A stretch of 64,000 bases of DNA, taken from contig CAIJLZ010000016.1 in assembly GCA_903821605.1 (NCBI GenBank), forward strand, positions 19,515 through 83,514, in the 5' to 3' direction. Positions within the stretch are counted from its first letter, which is position 1; each line of letters opens with the position of its first letter. This stretch comes from an uncultured Sphingomonadales bacterium. GTDB lineage: Bacteria > Pseudomonadota > Alphaproteobacteria > Sphingomonadales > Sphingomonadaceae. The position numbers and the translations under genes are program-made. This document shows positions 8,204-17,236 of this stretch, in pieces. Under the pieces are notes generated by a model that was given only the letters and a program-made list of their open reading frames with translations, was not told the DNA's origin and searched no databases.

Positions 8204-9618
8204 CCCCCCAGTTCACCGGAAATATATTTGTCCATCGTCTGGTGAAACTGACGGATCCGGATTTCCTGATAATCGCCGAGATTGACCTCGCCGGTCTTCG
8301 AACAATGCAGACCATCCTGCACAAAGGGCAGATTGTCCATATCCTGTTCGAACACATCGCCCAGCACGCCAATTTCTTTACACGCGGTCCACGGCTCATC
8401 CTTGCCAAGCATACGCATCTGCGCGCCGCGCGGCATTGGATCGCCCTTGGCGACGCGGACGAGGACGCGGACTTCCATGATGCAGCTATCGGGTGTCGCG
8501 CCCGGCTTCCAGCGATAGACAATGTTCGGCATGAACCCGCCCCAAGGCGCGAAATGCGGGAACACATTATAGACCAGCCCATCGAGCAATTCAGCATCGG
8601 TGGCGTAATCAAGATCCTGCTTGGCCTGTTCCGAATAGGCCTTGCGCATGGTCGCACCGAGCGCCTCGCGGGCGGTCATGCCTTCCGGCACCTTGATGTT
8701 GAACGGATCCGCTGCCGATTCGCCGTCATAATTATCGGCCGAACGACCATTATATTTGACGAATTCGTCCACAATCCACTGCTGGGTCTTGCCTTCCGGG
8801 TTCACATGCGGCGACATCACCCCGAACGGCGTGTTGTTGACGTTGATATTATCGCCCCAGGTCCAATAAGCCCCGATGCAATCGCCGGTGAACGGCAGCA
8901 GTTGCGGATGGGTGACGATCGTATGCCAAGCCTCCATAAAGGCCTCCATGACGATCTTCCAATTGGCCGGCACTTCCTTGGCGACCCACAGGGCGGTGAA
9001 GCATTCTTCATGCTTCCAGCGCTTGAAATGCTCGGGCAGCGGGGCGAGATATTCCTCAAGGCTTGGTCCGCCCTTTTCTTCACGCAGGAAGATATAGCCA
9101 CCCCAGCGGCCAACTTCGGCTTCCGGCAGGCCCAGCTTTTCCTCGTTCAGATGGCCGAAATCCCATTTGCAGGGCATATTGGCAAAGCTGCCATCTTTGT
9201 TCCACGCAAAGCCATGGAACGGGCAGACGAACTGGTCGGCGGTGCCGTCGACATCGCGCAGTTTGCGGCCACGGTGCAGGCAGACATTGTGCACGATCTT
9301 GACCGAACCATCGTCTTGACGTGACACGATGTAGGAACGGCCGGCATTCTCATAGACAATATAATCGCCCGGTTCCGGCAGATCCTCTTCGCGGGCAGCG
9401 AACTGCCAGACATAGGGCCACATCCGCTCACGTTCGAGCTTGGCGAATTCTTCGCTGGTGTAGCGGGTGGCGGCCAGCGGCGCGGAACCACGATAGGTGT
9501 AGCTTTCGGTACGCAGGAAGTCAGGCACAGGGCGCGAATCCTTGTCCATCAACTCAACCCAGCTAACTCCTTCCGAGCGATTGACGCCCCCAGATGACTT
9601 GGGGTCGATATCAGCCAT
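8191..9618 (-). CDS. Rieske non-heme iron oxygenase, alpha subunit (class A)
   Basis: The ATG at 9618 has GGAGG five bases upstream and gives 475 residues; a longer reading to 9672 lacks support. The Rieske [2Fe-2S] ligands are C113, H115, C132 and H135 (CLHRGRKL...CPFHGFAW). The mononuclear iron site is in MEAFMEAWHTIVTHPQ, with H232 and H237. The residue that bridges the two centres in naphthalene dioxygenase (Asp) is Glu here (E229). It should hydroxylate or demethylate an organic substrate using electrons from a ferredoxin or reductase, none of which is adjacent. It is a close paralogue of the 28189-29589 protein, with ligand positions at identical residue numbers. Confidence 0.92.
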   Translation of the reverse strand: MADIDPKSSGGVNRSEGVSWVELMDKDSRPVPDFLRTESYTYRGSAPLAATRYTSEEFAKLERERMWPYVWQFAAREEDLPEPGDYIVYENAGRSYIVSRQDDGSVKIVHNVCLHRGRKLRDVDGTADQFVCPFHGFAWNKDGSFANMPCKWDFGHLNEEKLGLPEAEVGRWGGYIFLREEKGGPSLEEYLAPLPEHFKRWKHEECFTALWVAKEVPANWKIVMEAFMEAWHTIVTHPQLLPFTGDCIGAYWTWGDNINVNNTPFGVMSPHVNPEGKTQQWIVDEFVKYNGRSADNYDGESAADPFNIKVPEGMTAREALGATMRKAYSEQAKQDLDYATDAELLDGLVYNVFPHFAPWGGFMPNIVYRWKPGATPDSCIMEVRVLVRVAKGDPMPRGAQMRMLGKDEPWTACKEIGVLGDVFEQDMDNLPFVQDGLHCSKTGEVNLGDYQEIRIRQFHQTMDKYISGELGGWKK

Positions 9619-9759
9619 TAAATCCTCCACCACTTGATACATTTCTGGATATGAATTGCAGATTGGCCCCACGTGCGGCCATAGTCACCTTACCGAAAGC
9701 ATAGGTTATTTCCCACGCAAAATCGGCCAATCCAGCACAGGATTTCCAGCAAGGAGTTG

Positions 9760-10548
9760 ATGCACGTGTCGAAAAGACTCGAAGGCAAGGTTGCCCTGAT
9801 CACCGGTGGTACGTCCGGGATCGGCGCGGCCACCGTCCGCCGCCTCGTCGATGAGGGCGCCAAGGTCGCTTTCACCGGCTCGAATGCCGAAGCCGCCGCC
9901 AAATTATGCGCGGAAACCGGCGCTTCCTTCCACGCCGTCCGCGTTCAGGACGCCGACGCATGGCCGAAGCTGATGGAAGAGTTGCACACGCTCTATGGTC
10001 GGCTCGACATCGCCTTCGCCAACGCGGGGACCGAAGCCGGTGACGGCAGCATCGAGAATATCTCGATCGAAGGCTGGAACAACATCGTCGCGGTCAACCA
10101 GACCGGCGTGATGCTGACCGTCCAGCACGCGATGCGCGCGATGAAGGCCAATCCGGGTGGTTCGGGTGGCGCGATCATCGTCAACAGCTCGATGAACGCG
10201 CTGCGCGCCATGGGCAATTTCATGGCCTATTCGGTCACCAAGTCGGCCGTGATCGCGCTCACCAAATCGGCGGCGCTGCATTGCGCCCTGACCGGCACGA
10301 AGATCCGCGTCAACGCGATCCTGCCGGGCGTTGTCGAAACCGCGATGATCACCAATCTGATCGAGCATTCGGCTGATCCGGTCGCGACCCGCGCGGCCTA
10401 TGAAAGCCTGTCGCCAATGAAGCGCATGGCCAAGGTCAACGAAATCACCGGCTTGGTCGCCTTCCTCTCATCCGATGAGGCCGCGTTCATCTCTGGCTCG
10501 GAATATGTCATCGATGGCGCCAGCACGGCCGGGATGCAGGGCGTATGA
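9760..10548 (+). CDS. Short-chain dehydrogenase/reductase (SDR) 1
   Basis: A classical SDR of about 262 residues. The cofactor motif is TGGTSGIGA and the active-site pair is YSVTK (Tyr-x3-Lys), with NSSMNALRA supplying the catalytic Ser region. It oxidises or reduces a hydroxyl/keto group with NAD(P). AAGGAG lies at 9751-9756: it is three bases before ATG 9760 and nine before GTG 9766, so the GTG may be the true start and the protein two residues shorter. It is the first of three consecutive SDR genes transcribed away from the Rieske gene at 9618. The shared divergent region suggests joint control. Confidence 0.9.
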   Translation: MHVSKRLEGKVALITGGTSGIGAATVRRLVDEGAKVAFTGSNAEAAAKLCAETGASFHAVRVQDADAWPKLMEELHTLYGRLDIAFANAGTEAGDGSIENISIEGWNNIVAVNQTGVMLTVQHAMRAMKANPGGSGGAIIVNSSMNALRAMGNFMAYSVTKSAVIALTKSAALHCALTGTKIRVNAILPGVVETAMITNLIEHSADPVATRAAYESLSPMKRMAKVNEITGLVAFLSSDEAAFISGSEYVIDGASTAGMQGV

Positions 10549-11351
10549 AGCGGCTTCAAGGACGCGTCGCCCTTGTCACGGGCGGCCTGCGCGGCATCGG
10601 CGGCGCAACCGTGGATCGGTTGTTGGATGAAGGCGCGGTGGTCATCATCGCCGATCTCAAGCCAGCAAGCGACGAGGTGGTGCAAGCCACGCTCCAGCGA
10701 CTGGGTCAGGCGAGCAGCTATGTCCAGCTCAACGTCACCAGCGAAGCGGATTGGCAGTCGGCGGCGGAAACCGTGCGTCGCGATTTCGGTCGGCTCGACA
10801 TTCTCGTCGGCAATGCCGGGATTGATGGCGTCGGCTCGGTCGACACCATGCCATATGAAACATGGAAGCGGGTGATGGCGGTCAATATCGACGGGCTGTT
10901 CCTCGGCACTAAATATTTCGCCCCGCTGATGACCGAAACCGGTGCGAAAACCCGTGGCGGCGCATCGATCATCAATATCAGCTCGATCATGGGCATGGTC
11001 GGCTGGGTCGATGCCTCGCCCTATAACGCGTCCAAGGGGGCAGCCCGGCTGTTCACCAAGGCGACCGCGCTGGAATTCGCGCGCAAGGGCATTCCGATCC
11101 GCGTCAATTCGGTCCATCCGGGCTTCATCCGCACGCCCTTGTTGCAAGAAGGCATGGACCGTGCGGCAGAAGATCCATCTGTCGGCGCCACCGCGCAGGA
11201 CATGTTGGCCACGCTTGATCAGGGCACGCCGATCGGTCGCATTGGTGAGGCCTCGGAAATCGCGGCAGGCATTGCCTTCCTCGCCTCCGACGATGCGAGC
11301 TTCATGACCGGTTCGGAACTGGTGATCGATGGCGGCTGGACCGCGCAATAA
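10545..11351 (+). CDS. Short-chain dehydrogenase/reductase (SDR) 2
   Basis: A classical SDR of 268 residues starting MKRLQGRVALVTGGLRGIGG. It has an NNAG-like AMPG segment (GNAGIDG), catalytic Ser in INISSIMG, and YNASK as the Tyr-x3-Lys pair. It ends in the common SELVIDGGWTAQ. The start overlaps the previous SDR stop (ATGA), showing translational coupling. Three different SDRs in one operon imply successive or stereo-selective oxidation of several hydroxyl groups on one scaffold, as in steroid, terpenoid or cyclic alcohol catabolism. The substrate cannot be identified from sequence. Confidence 0.9.
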   Translation: MKRLQGRVALVTGGLRGIGGATVDRLLDEGAVVIIADLKPASDEVVQATLQRLGQASSYVQLNVTSEADWQSAAETVRRDFGRLDILVGNAGIDGVGSVDTMPYETWKRVMAVNIDGLFLGTKYFAPLMTETGAKTRGGASIINISSIMGMVGWVDASPYNASKGAARLFTKATALEFARKGIPIRVNSVHPGFIRTPLLQEGMDRAAEDPSVGATAQDMLATLDQGTPIGRIGEASEIAAGIAFLASDDASFMTGSELVIDGGWTAQ

Positions 11352-11373
11352 GAACCTGCACGAAAGAGAATAT

Positions 11374-12153
11374 ATGACGATTTCCCTGCCCCATGTCGTC
11401 GCGCTGGTCACTGGCGCGGCGGGTGGCATCGGCCGCGAATTGTGCAAGGCCCTCAAGGCCGCAGGCGCAACCGTGGTGGCGACCGATCTTGCCGAGAACC
11501 CGGAAGGTCTGATCGCCGACGCCTATCTCCAGCACGATGTGACCGATGCCGCTGCTTGGGCGCGTGTCGCGGCGTATGTCAGCGAAAATTATGGTCGGCT
11601 CGACGCCTTGGTGAACAACGCCGGTTATTCGATCGTGGTGAAGTTCGAGGATTCGCCGCTCAGCGAATGGCAGCGGATCCAATCGATCAACGTCGATTCC
11701 ATGGTGATCGGCATTCAGGCCATGTTGCCGCTGCTGAAACTCGGCGGCAAGGCGCGGAAAAGTGGCGCATCCATCGTCAACCTGTCGTCCGTCGGCGGCA
11801 AGTGCGGCGCGGCGTTCAACGCGGCTTATTGTACCAGCAAGGCAGCGGTGTTGATGCTGACCAAGTGCCTTGGCGCGGAATTTGCGGCACTCGGCTATAA
11901 TATCCGCGTCAACTCGGTCCATCCGGGCGGGATTGATACGCCGATGCTGAACTCGATCATCGACCGCTATGTCGAACTTGGCGGGGTCGAAAGCCGGGAA
12001 AAAGCAATCGAACACCAAAACCGGATGCACCCGATTGGCCGCCTTGGCCGACCGGAGGAAATCAGCGGCGGCGTGGTCTATCTCTGCTCGGATGCCGCCA
12101 GCTTCCAAACATGCAGTGAATTGGTGATCGACGGTGGTTTCACCGCGATCTGA
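11374..12153 (+). CDS. Short-chain dehydrogenase/reductase (SDR) 3
   Basis: The ATG at 11374, 22 bases after the SDR 2 stop and behind GAAAGAG, gives 259 residues. Motifs are TGAAGGIGRE, VNNAGYS, NLSSVGG and YCTSK (Tyr-x3-Lys), with SELVIDGGFTAI at the end. The cofactor segment VVATDLAEN carries an Asp after beta-2, which favours NAD over NADP. It is the last gene of the SDR operon and is followed by a strong terminator. The longer reading back to 11329 overlaps SDR 2 and is not preferred. Confidence 0.9.
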   Translation: MTISLPHVVALVTGAAGGIGRELCKALKAAGATVVATDLAENPEGLIADAYLQHDVTDAAAWARVAAYVSENYGRLDALVNNAGYSIVVKFEDSPLSEWQRIQSINVDSMVIGIQAMLPLLKLGGKARKSGASIVNLSSVGGKCGAAFNAAYCTSKAAVLMLTKCLGAEFAALGYNIRVNSVHPGGIDTPMLNSIIDRYVELGGVESREKAIEHQNRMHPIGRLGRPEEISGGVVYLCSDAASFQTCSELVIDGGFTAI

Positions 12154-12170
12154 TCCGCCAGTCAGATGAC

Positions 12171-12210
12171 AAAAAAGAGGCGCGACCCACCGGGGTCGCG
12201 CCTCTTTTTA
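12171..12210 (+). terminator. Strong bidirectional terminator
   Basis: A near-perfect hairpin (AAAAAGAGGCGCGACCC / GGGTCGCGCCTCTTTTT) with a four-base loop lies between the convergent SDR 3 gene and the Rieske gene at 12259. The A and T flanks allow termination in both directions. Confidence 0.92.
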
Positions 12211-12258
12211 TATCCGCAGGGCTGTCCCCTCCCCCTTTCGAGGCAGGGCCGTCCGCGA

Positions 12259-13605
12259 TCAGCGACGACCTTCGAGATAGTCGTTGATCACCTCATGGAA
12301 GCGCCGCACGCGGGTTTCCTGATCGGCGAGATAGCAATCCTCGAATGCCATGGAACGCAGGCCGCGCTGCTGGGTTTCCGCCAACATTAGATCCTGCGTC
12401 AGGAAGTCGCCTTGGGCGATCTCCGTCTGATAGTCATCAAAGCCACCGGTCTGGTGCTCGGCCTCCTCATAGGGACGCAGACCATAAAGCGTACCGACCT
12501 CGGTCGCGCCCTCGATCTTGGGCACAAGATACCAATAATCGAAGGTCGACCAATTGGGATCTTCCGGGTCTGGTTCGGTGCGGAACACGTGCAGACCTTC
12601 CGGCGAGCCGGTCAGCGTCAGGTTCGGGAAGCAGGTATGATGGAACTGGTCGGTCAGTTCGTCATCGGTGAACTTCTCGAAATAGCCATAGCCACGCGAC
12701 GGACCAAGCCGGCGGCGCGCTTCCTGCAACGCTTGGCGGCCTTGCTGGGCGCGGCCTTCGAAATCCGCCGGGTTGATGTCCCATTCCTTGAGCACTTCCG
12801 CCCAGAGCGGCTTGACCTGCTGGGCATCTTCCCACCGGCTCGACGGCTGGAGCTTCTCGACCATACGGTTGTGGCCGCTCGGGTACATTTCGAAGACCGT
12901 GGTCGAATAATGATCATCGATCATCGGCTGGAACTGGGGGTGGACCGACGGGATGTGATAGGCCTCGTTGAAATTGTCCGAGGCGAATTTCCAGTTGGTG
13001 TTGACGCGTAGCGTCCGCCACACAACGCGGGTATAATTTTCGAGGTCGCGATTGGCGAGCAACTGCGGGATCGGATCAAGATATTCGAGCAGCGGCACGG
13101 CATTCTTGTCGAACGACCAGAAGACGAAGCCGCCCCAGGTTTCGCACGGCAGTTCCTTGAGCCGCAGCTTGCCGCACGGATTGCCCTGCGAGAAATCTTC
13201 CGGATCCTGCACCCAATCGAGCGCGCCGTCGATGTTCCACTTCCAGCCGTGATAGGAACAGGTGAAATGCCCGTTGACGCCGCCTTCTTCCACCGTGACC
13301 AACTGGTTGCCGCGATGCATGCAGACGTTGAAGAAGGCACGGATCGAGCCATCCTGCTGCTTCACCATCACCACGGATTCATGGCGGAAATTATGGACGA
13401 TGAAATCGCCGGCGTCTTCAAGCTGCGACACGCGCCCGCCGAGATGCCAGACGCGCTTCCACATATGCTCCCACTCACGGTCGGCGAATGCCTTGGAGGC
13501 ATAACGCTCACCGTTGATGATGTCGCCGCGCGCCTTCGGCTTTTCAGCCTTGGACGAAAACGGATAGGTCTTGGCGTCTTCACGTGCCTCGATATTAGTG
13601 GCCAT
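12259..13605 (-). CDS. Rieske non-heme iron oxygenase, alpha subunit (class B, first)
   Basis: ATG 13605, nine bases after AGGA, gives 448 residues; ATGs at 13611 and 13614 are too close to that site. The Rieske ligands are C95, H97, C116 and H119 (CMHRGNQL...CSYHGWKW). The mononuclear iron site is DNFNEAYHIPSVHPQ, with H217 and H222, and the bridging position is Glu (E214). About 40 residues shorter at the N-terminus than the class A proteins, it is most like its neighbour at 14180-15502. A small NTF2-fold gene lies between the two, an arrangement reminiscent of alpha and beta subunits of ring-hydroxylating dioxygenases. No reductase is adjacent. Confidence 0.92.
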   Translation of the reverse strand: MATNIEAREDAKTYPFSSKAEKPKARGDIINGERYASKAFADREWEHMWKRVWHLGGRVSQLEDAGDFIVHNFRHESVVMVKQQDGSIRAFFNVCMHRGNQLVTVEEGGVNGHFTCSYHGWKWNIDGALDWVQDPEDFSQGNPCGKLRLKELPCETWGGFVFWSFDKNAVPLLEYLDPIPQLLANRDLENYTRVVWRTLRVNTNWKFASDNFNEAYHIPSVHPQFQPMIDDHYSTTVFEMYPSGHNRMVEKLQPSSRWEDAQQVKPLWAEVLKEWDINPADFEGRAQQGRQALQEARRRLGPSRGYGYFEKFTDDELTDQFHHTCFPNLTLTGSPEGLHVFRTEPDPEDPNWSTFDYWYLVPKIEGATEVGTLYGLRPYEEAEHQTGGFDDYQTEIAQGDFLTQDLMLAETQQRGLRSMAFEDCYLADQETRVRRFHEVINDYLEGRR

Positions 13606-13679
13606 GGTCATCATTCCTAACGGGTTAACCGGCTCCTCCGCCCGGTCGGGGGGATCGTCTTTTGATTGTTGTTTGAAAC

Positions 13680-14126
13680 TCAGCGCTCGCCGTGGATTTC
13701 GGCGAGCGAACCCGGCAGCGGCAACATCGAGAACATCGAATAACGCTGGCACTTCCAGCCCGCCGCCGTGCGGATCGCCTCAAACGTGTATTGCACGTTG
13801 ACCGTCACCTCATTGCCATCCTTCGAATGGCCGATGCCGATGACATAGGCCGTCATCGCGCCGCTATTGCCATCGTAACGGATCGGGCGGAAATTGGTGA
13901 TGTAATGGGCGTGATGCGTCATGTCCTTGAAGACGCTCTCATAAAATTTCCGCATCTCGCCATGGCCATTCATCAACGGCAGGCCGATGGCGGAAAAATC
14001 AAGCACCGCATCCTCGGTGAACAGCGCGAGCAGTTCATCAACATGTTCCAACCGATCGACCGCATAGCAATAAGCAATCATCAGATCCTGAAGGGCGGTG
14101 CGGTCTTCAAGCGGCATATTGATCAC
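13680..14126 (-). CDS. SnoaL-like / NTF2-fold protein 1
   Basis: A 148-residue protein with the SnoaL/NTF2 layout: an N-terminal helix pair (LQDLMIAYCYAVDRLEHVDE), then LFTEDAVLDFSA, HYITNFRPI and a strand ending in GWKCQRYSMFSML. Family members include hydratases, isomerases and the beta subunits of Rieske dioxygenases. GTG 14126 is favoured because AAGGAAG lies at the right distance; ATG 14117 is the alternative. It sits between two class B Rieske alpha genes on the same strand, so a beta-subunit-like or product-processing role is plausible. Confidence 0.8.
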   Translation of the reverse strand: MINMPLEDRTALQDLMIAYCYAVDRLEHVDELLALFTEDAVLDFSAIGLPLMNGHGEMRKFYESVFKDMTHHAHYITNFRPIRYDGNSGAMTAYVIGIGHSKDGNEVTVNVQYTFEAIRTAAGWKCQRYSMFSMLPLPGSLAEIHGER

Positions 14127-14179
14127 GTGATGTTCTTCCTTGGAATAGGGGCGCCAGCCGAAGCCAGCGCCCTGATGGG

Positions 14180-15502
14180 TCAGATCCGATCGTACACATA
14201 GTCGTCGAGCAATTCATGGAAGCGCTGGATGCGCTTTTCCTGATTGGTCAGGTGGCAACCCTTGAACCCGCGCGAATTCAGGCCCTGCTGCTGGGTGGTG
14301 CCGATGCTGAGATCCTGATCCGCAACGAAGCCCAGCGACTGACCGTCGCCATAGACCGAGTGGCGATGTTCCGCCCAGTCGAGCGGCACCTTGCCAATCG
14401 GGCCTTCCACTTCGGTCATGCCTTCGACGCGCGGCACGAGGATCCAATGTTGGAACACGCACTTTTCCGGATCGGTCGGGTGCGGTTCGGTGCGCAGGAT
14501 CTGGCACTGTTCCGGCGACATGGTGAGGGTCAGGTTCGGGAAGAATGTGCAGTGGAAATAATCAACCAACTGCTGATCCGTCATATTCTCATAGTTTTTG
14601 TACCCACGGCCCGGACCAAGGCGACGCTTGGCCTCGATGATCGCCTGACGGACATCGCCGGTGCGGCCCTTATAATCAGCCGGATCCACGCCCCAGGCGC
14701 GGGCCACATCATCAAGCGGTGCCGGCACGTCGCCAGTCTGAAACGCTTCATTGCGAGTGGTGGCCTGATGGCCCTTCATCCACATCGAGTTATGACCCGA
14801 CGGATACATTTCGAACAACGTATCCGGCAGGCCGTCATTGATGAAGGTTGCCAGTTCGGGGTGGATCGTCGGCAGGTGGTAGCTCTCGTTGAAATTATCG
14901 CGGATGATCTTCCAGTTGAACTCGCAATCCGCCGACATATAGACGACGCGCACCCAATCTTCGAGGCCATAGCCCTTGAGACGGTCGGCCAGCGGCTCCA
15001 TCCACTCAATCAGCGGCTTGGCGTTTGGGTCCATGTTATAGAAGATGAACGGGCCCCAGGTTTCGCAACGGACTTCGCTCAGCTTGAGCTTGCCGCACGG
15101 ATCACCATTCGGGAAATCATCCGGGTCTTGCGCCTTGACGAGCGTGCCATCGGTCGCGAACTGCCAATTGTGGTAAGCGCAGGTGATGCGATCAGCACCG
15201 CCGACCTCGCCAATCACCAGCCGGTTCCCGCGATGCGGGCAGGTGTTGTAGAACGCCTTGATCGAACCATCGGCCTGTTTGACCATGATGACGGATTCTT
15301 TGCCAAGATTGTGGCGGACGAAATCGCCCTCTTCCTCAAGCTCGGCAATCATGCCGCCGAGATGCCATACGCGCGGCCAGAGATTCTTGTTCTCCAGATC
15401 CATATAATCGCGCGAAACATAGCGATCAGCAGTGATGGCATCTCCGCGCACCGGCAGGTCAAAGCCCTCGGAATAGCGAGACACAGTCGACTGGACGTTC
15501 AT
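14180..15502 (-). CDS. Rieske non-heme iron oxygenase, alpha subunit (class B, second)
   Basis: ATG 15502 has GAGGAG just upstream and gives 440 residues; longer readings would run into the upstream SnoaL-like gene. The Rieske ligands are C88, H90, C108 and H111 (CPHRGNRL...CAYHNWQF). The mononuclear iron motif is DNFNESYHLPTIHPEL with H209, H214 and Glu (E206) at the bridging position. It is a paralogue of the 12259-13605 protein. The gene order SDR, NTF2-fold, Rieske, NTF2-fold, Rieske suggests two alpha/beta-like oxygenase pairs with a dehydrogenase for the hydroxylated product. Pairing and substrate are inference. Confidence 0.92.
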   Translation of the reverse strand: MNVQSTVSRYSEGFDLPVRGDAITADRYVSRDYMDLENKNLWPRVWHLGGMIAELEEEGDFVRHNLGKESVIMVKQADGSIKAFYNTCPHRGNRLVIGEVGGADRITCAYHNWQFATDGTLVKAQDPDDFPNGDPCGKLKLSEVRCETWGPFIFYNMDPNAKPLIEWMEPLADRLKGYGLEDWVRVVYMSADCEFNWKIIRDNFNESYHLPTIHPELATFINDGLPDTLFEMYPSGHNSMWMKGHQATTRNEAFQTGDVPAPLDDVARAWGVDPADYKGRTGDVRQAIIEAKRRLGPGRGYKNYENMTDQQLVDYFHCTFFPNLTLTMSPEQCQILRTEPHPTDPEKCVFQHWILVPRVEGMTEVEGPIGKVPLDWAEHRHSVYGDGQSLGFVADQDLSIGTTQQQGLNSRGFKGCHLTNQEKRIQRFHELLDDYVYDRI

Positions 15503-15512
15503 GATAGTCTCC

Positions 15513-16040
15513 TCAAAGCGGCCAATTTCTCGTCTGACTGAAATCCTCGCCGCGACGGCCGCCACGTGGAAGGATCGGATTTGCGGCCAAGAAGTCGTCT
15601 GCTGCGACATCCGAACGCGCCCAATCAATCATCTCACGCCGCTTCACGATGCGCCACTCACCATTGCGACAGCCATATTCATCGACATAGCGCCCGGCGA
15701 CGACTAGATCCTTGGGCTGGCCATCTTCCTGATGACGGTGCCACGCGTAAAAATAGACCTCGCCACTCGCCTCATCACCGCGCACATCCAGTTGGACCTG
15801 ACCGATAATATGCTGGCTGCCCGCCATATCGGCGAGAAAGCCTTGGGCGAAGGCGACGAATTCGTCCGCTGTGCCCTGCATCAGCCCGCAATCAACATAG
15901 GCGTCGTCATGAAAGGCGGAACGGTGCAGCACGGGATCGAGCCGATCCTGGCCGCGCATATAGCGGCACAGCGCATCATGAATATCGCGCCGGGCGGCCA
16001 GATCGCGGACTTCCGCTTCGAGATCAAAGGGCTTGCTCAT
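15513..16040 (-). CDS. SnoaL-like / NTF2-fold protein 2, possible oxygenase beta-subunit-like
   Basis: A 175-residue protein starting MSKPFDLEAEVRDLAARRDI. It shows the NTF2 pattern: LCRYMRGQDRLDP, FHDDAYVDCG, then strands AGSQHIIGQVQLDV, GEVYFYAWH and GEWRIVKRREMIDW. The length is close to dioxygenase beta subunits, which share this fold. It overlaps the SDR gene upstream by ATGA and lies 10 bases before the start of the Rieske alpha gene, so the three are one transcription unit. Scytalone-dehydratase-like or isomerase activity is an alternative. No catalytic residues could be assigned with confidence. Confidence 0.8.
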   Translation of the reverse strand: MSKPFDLEAEVRDLAARRDIHDALCRYMRGQDRLDPVLHRSAFHDDAYVDCGLMQGTADEFVAFAQGFLADMAGSQHIIGQVQLDVRGDEASGEVYFYAWHRHQEDGQPKDLVVAGRYVDEYGCRNGEWRIVKRREMIDWARSDVAADDFLAANPILPRGGRRGEDFSQTRNWPL

Positions 16041-16783
16041 CGGATGGTTTCGCCATTGTCGATGACCATCACCGCGCCGGTCATGAAGCGGCTTTCGTCA
16101 GACGCGAGATACAGCACCGCATTGGCAATGTCGCTTGGATGACCAAGACCGAAATTCTTGTTCTGCGCCATGCCCGGATCATCAAGATCGATGGCCGACA
16201 TGGCTTGATCCATCATCGGGGTCGCAATGCCGCCCGGCGCAATCGCGTTGCAGCGAATCCCATAATCTTGCTCTTGGCAGTGAATGGCCACGCTGCGGGT
16301 GATCGAGATGATCCCGCCCTTGGCCGCCGCATAGGCCGGGATCGAACTCAGTCCCTTGATCCCACCGACCGAGGAGATGTTGATGATTGAGCCACCGCCG
16401 GTCTTGGTCATTTTCGGCAGCGCATATTTGCAACCAAGAAACGTCCCATCGAGCATGATCTCGACCTGAAATTTATAGTCGGCGTAGCTCAGTTCCTCGA
16501 CATTGGCGAAGCGCACGACACCGGCATTGTTGACCAGCACGTCAATCGTGCCAAAGGCGGCGACGGCCTGTTCGACCACCTGTTGCCACTCGTCTTCACG
16601 GCGCACATCATGCTTGAGAAACAGCGCGCCCGGAATCTCGGCCGCGACCTTGCGGCCCAGTTCTTCCTGCACATCGGTGATCACGATCTGCGCGCCTTCG
16701 CGGGCCAATGTGCGGGCAGCTTCTGCCCCCAGTCCCGACGCACCACCGGTGATCAGCGCAACCTTGCCTTGAACGCGTCCCAT
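16037..16783 (-). CDS. Short-chain dehydrogenase/reductase (SDR) 4
   Basis: A 248-residue classical SDR. It begins MGRVQGKVALITGGASGLGA with GGAGAGAG upstream, and has VNNAG, INISSVGG and YAAAK (Tyr-x3-Lys). The Asp in IVITDVQEE after beta-2 favours NAD. It overlaps the NTF2-fold gene (ATGA) and heads the group that includes two Rieske alpha genes. A cis-diol or hydroxyl dehydrogenase role following oxygenation fits this context but is inferred. Confidence 0.9.
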   Translation of the reverse strand: MGRVQGKVALITGGASGLGAEAARTLAREGAQIVITDVQEELGRKVAAEIPGALFLKHDVRREDEWQQVVEQAVAAFGTIDVLVNNAGVVRFANVEELSYADYKFQVEIMLDGTFLGCKYALPKMTKTGGGSIINISSVGGIKGLSSIPAYAAAKGGIISITRSVAIHCQEQDYGIRCNAIAPGGIATPMMDQAMSAIDLDDPGMAQNKNFGLGHPSDIANAVLYLASDESRFMTGAVMVIDNGETIR

Positions 16784-16793
16784 CTACTCTCTC

Positions 16794-17204
16794 CTATTGC
16801 TTCGCCAGACGCTCAACGCCATCCGGGAAGACGAACCAATGTTGGGCGCTATCCGCCCAATAATGCACGGTCGGCTGAAGGTCGTGCGCCTCGTCCAGCG
16901 TCCCCGCCTTGATGAAGATGATCTTGTTCGCTTCCGCCTCGGGCGTGTCAGTCACCACCGGGGAACCGCACTTGGCGCAGAACTGGCGATAGACCGTCTG
17001 TCCGCTCGTGCCCTTATCCTCATAAATGGTGAGATCACCCTCGACCTTCAAGCCGTCGCGCGGCAGCACCGCGACAACCGACAGCGCCGAACCCGCCTGT
17101 TTCTGACAGTTTTTGCAGTGACAGACGAGGGTCGTGAGCGGCGGCCAACTGGCTTCATAGCGCACCGCGCCACACAGACACCCGCCCTTACGATGATCCG
17201 TCAT
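16794..17204 (-). CDS. GFA-family (CENP-V/GFA domain) zinc protein
   Basis: ATG 17204 with AGGAG eight bases upstream gives 136 residues; GTG 17208-17210 is too close to that site. The zinc-binding cysteines of the GFA fold are all visible: GGCLCGAVRY, CHCKNCQ and FCAKCGSP. The founder was described as a glutathione-dependent formaldehyde-activating enzyme, but for most relatives the reaction is unknown. It could handle formaldehyde set free by oxidative demethylation, since Rieske demethylases release it. That would fit this cluster but is speculative. It lies 10 bases upstream of the SDR gene on the same strand. Confidence 0.85.
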   Translation of the reverse strand: MTDHRKGGCLCGAVRYEASWPPLTTLVCHCKNCQKQAGSALSVVAVLPRDGLKVEGDLTIYEDKGTSGQTVYRQFCAKCGSPVVTDTPEAEANKIIFIKAGTLDEAHDLQPTVHYWADSAQHWFVFPDGVERLAKQ

Positions 17205-17236
17205 CTTCACAACTCCTGTTCAGACGCTGGCAGCGG

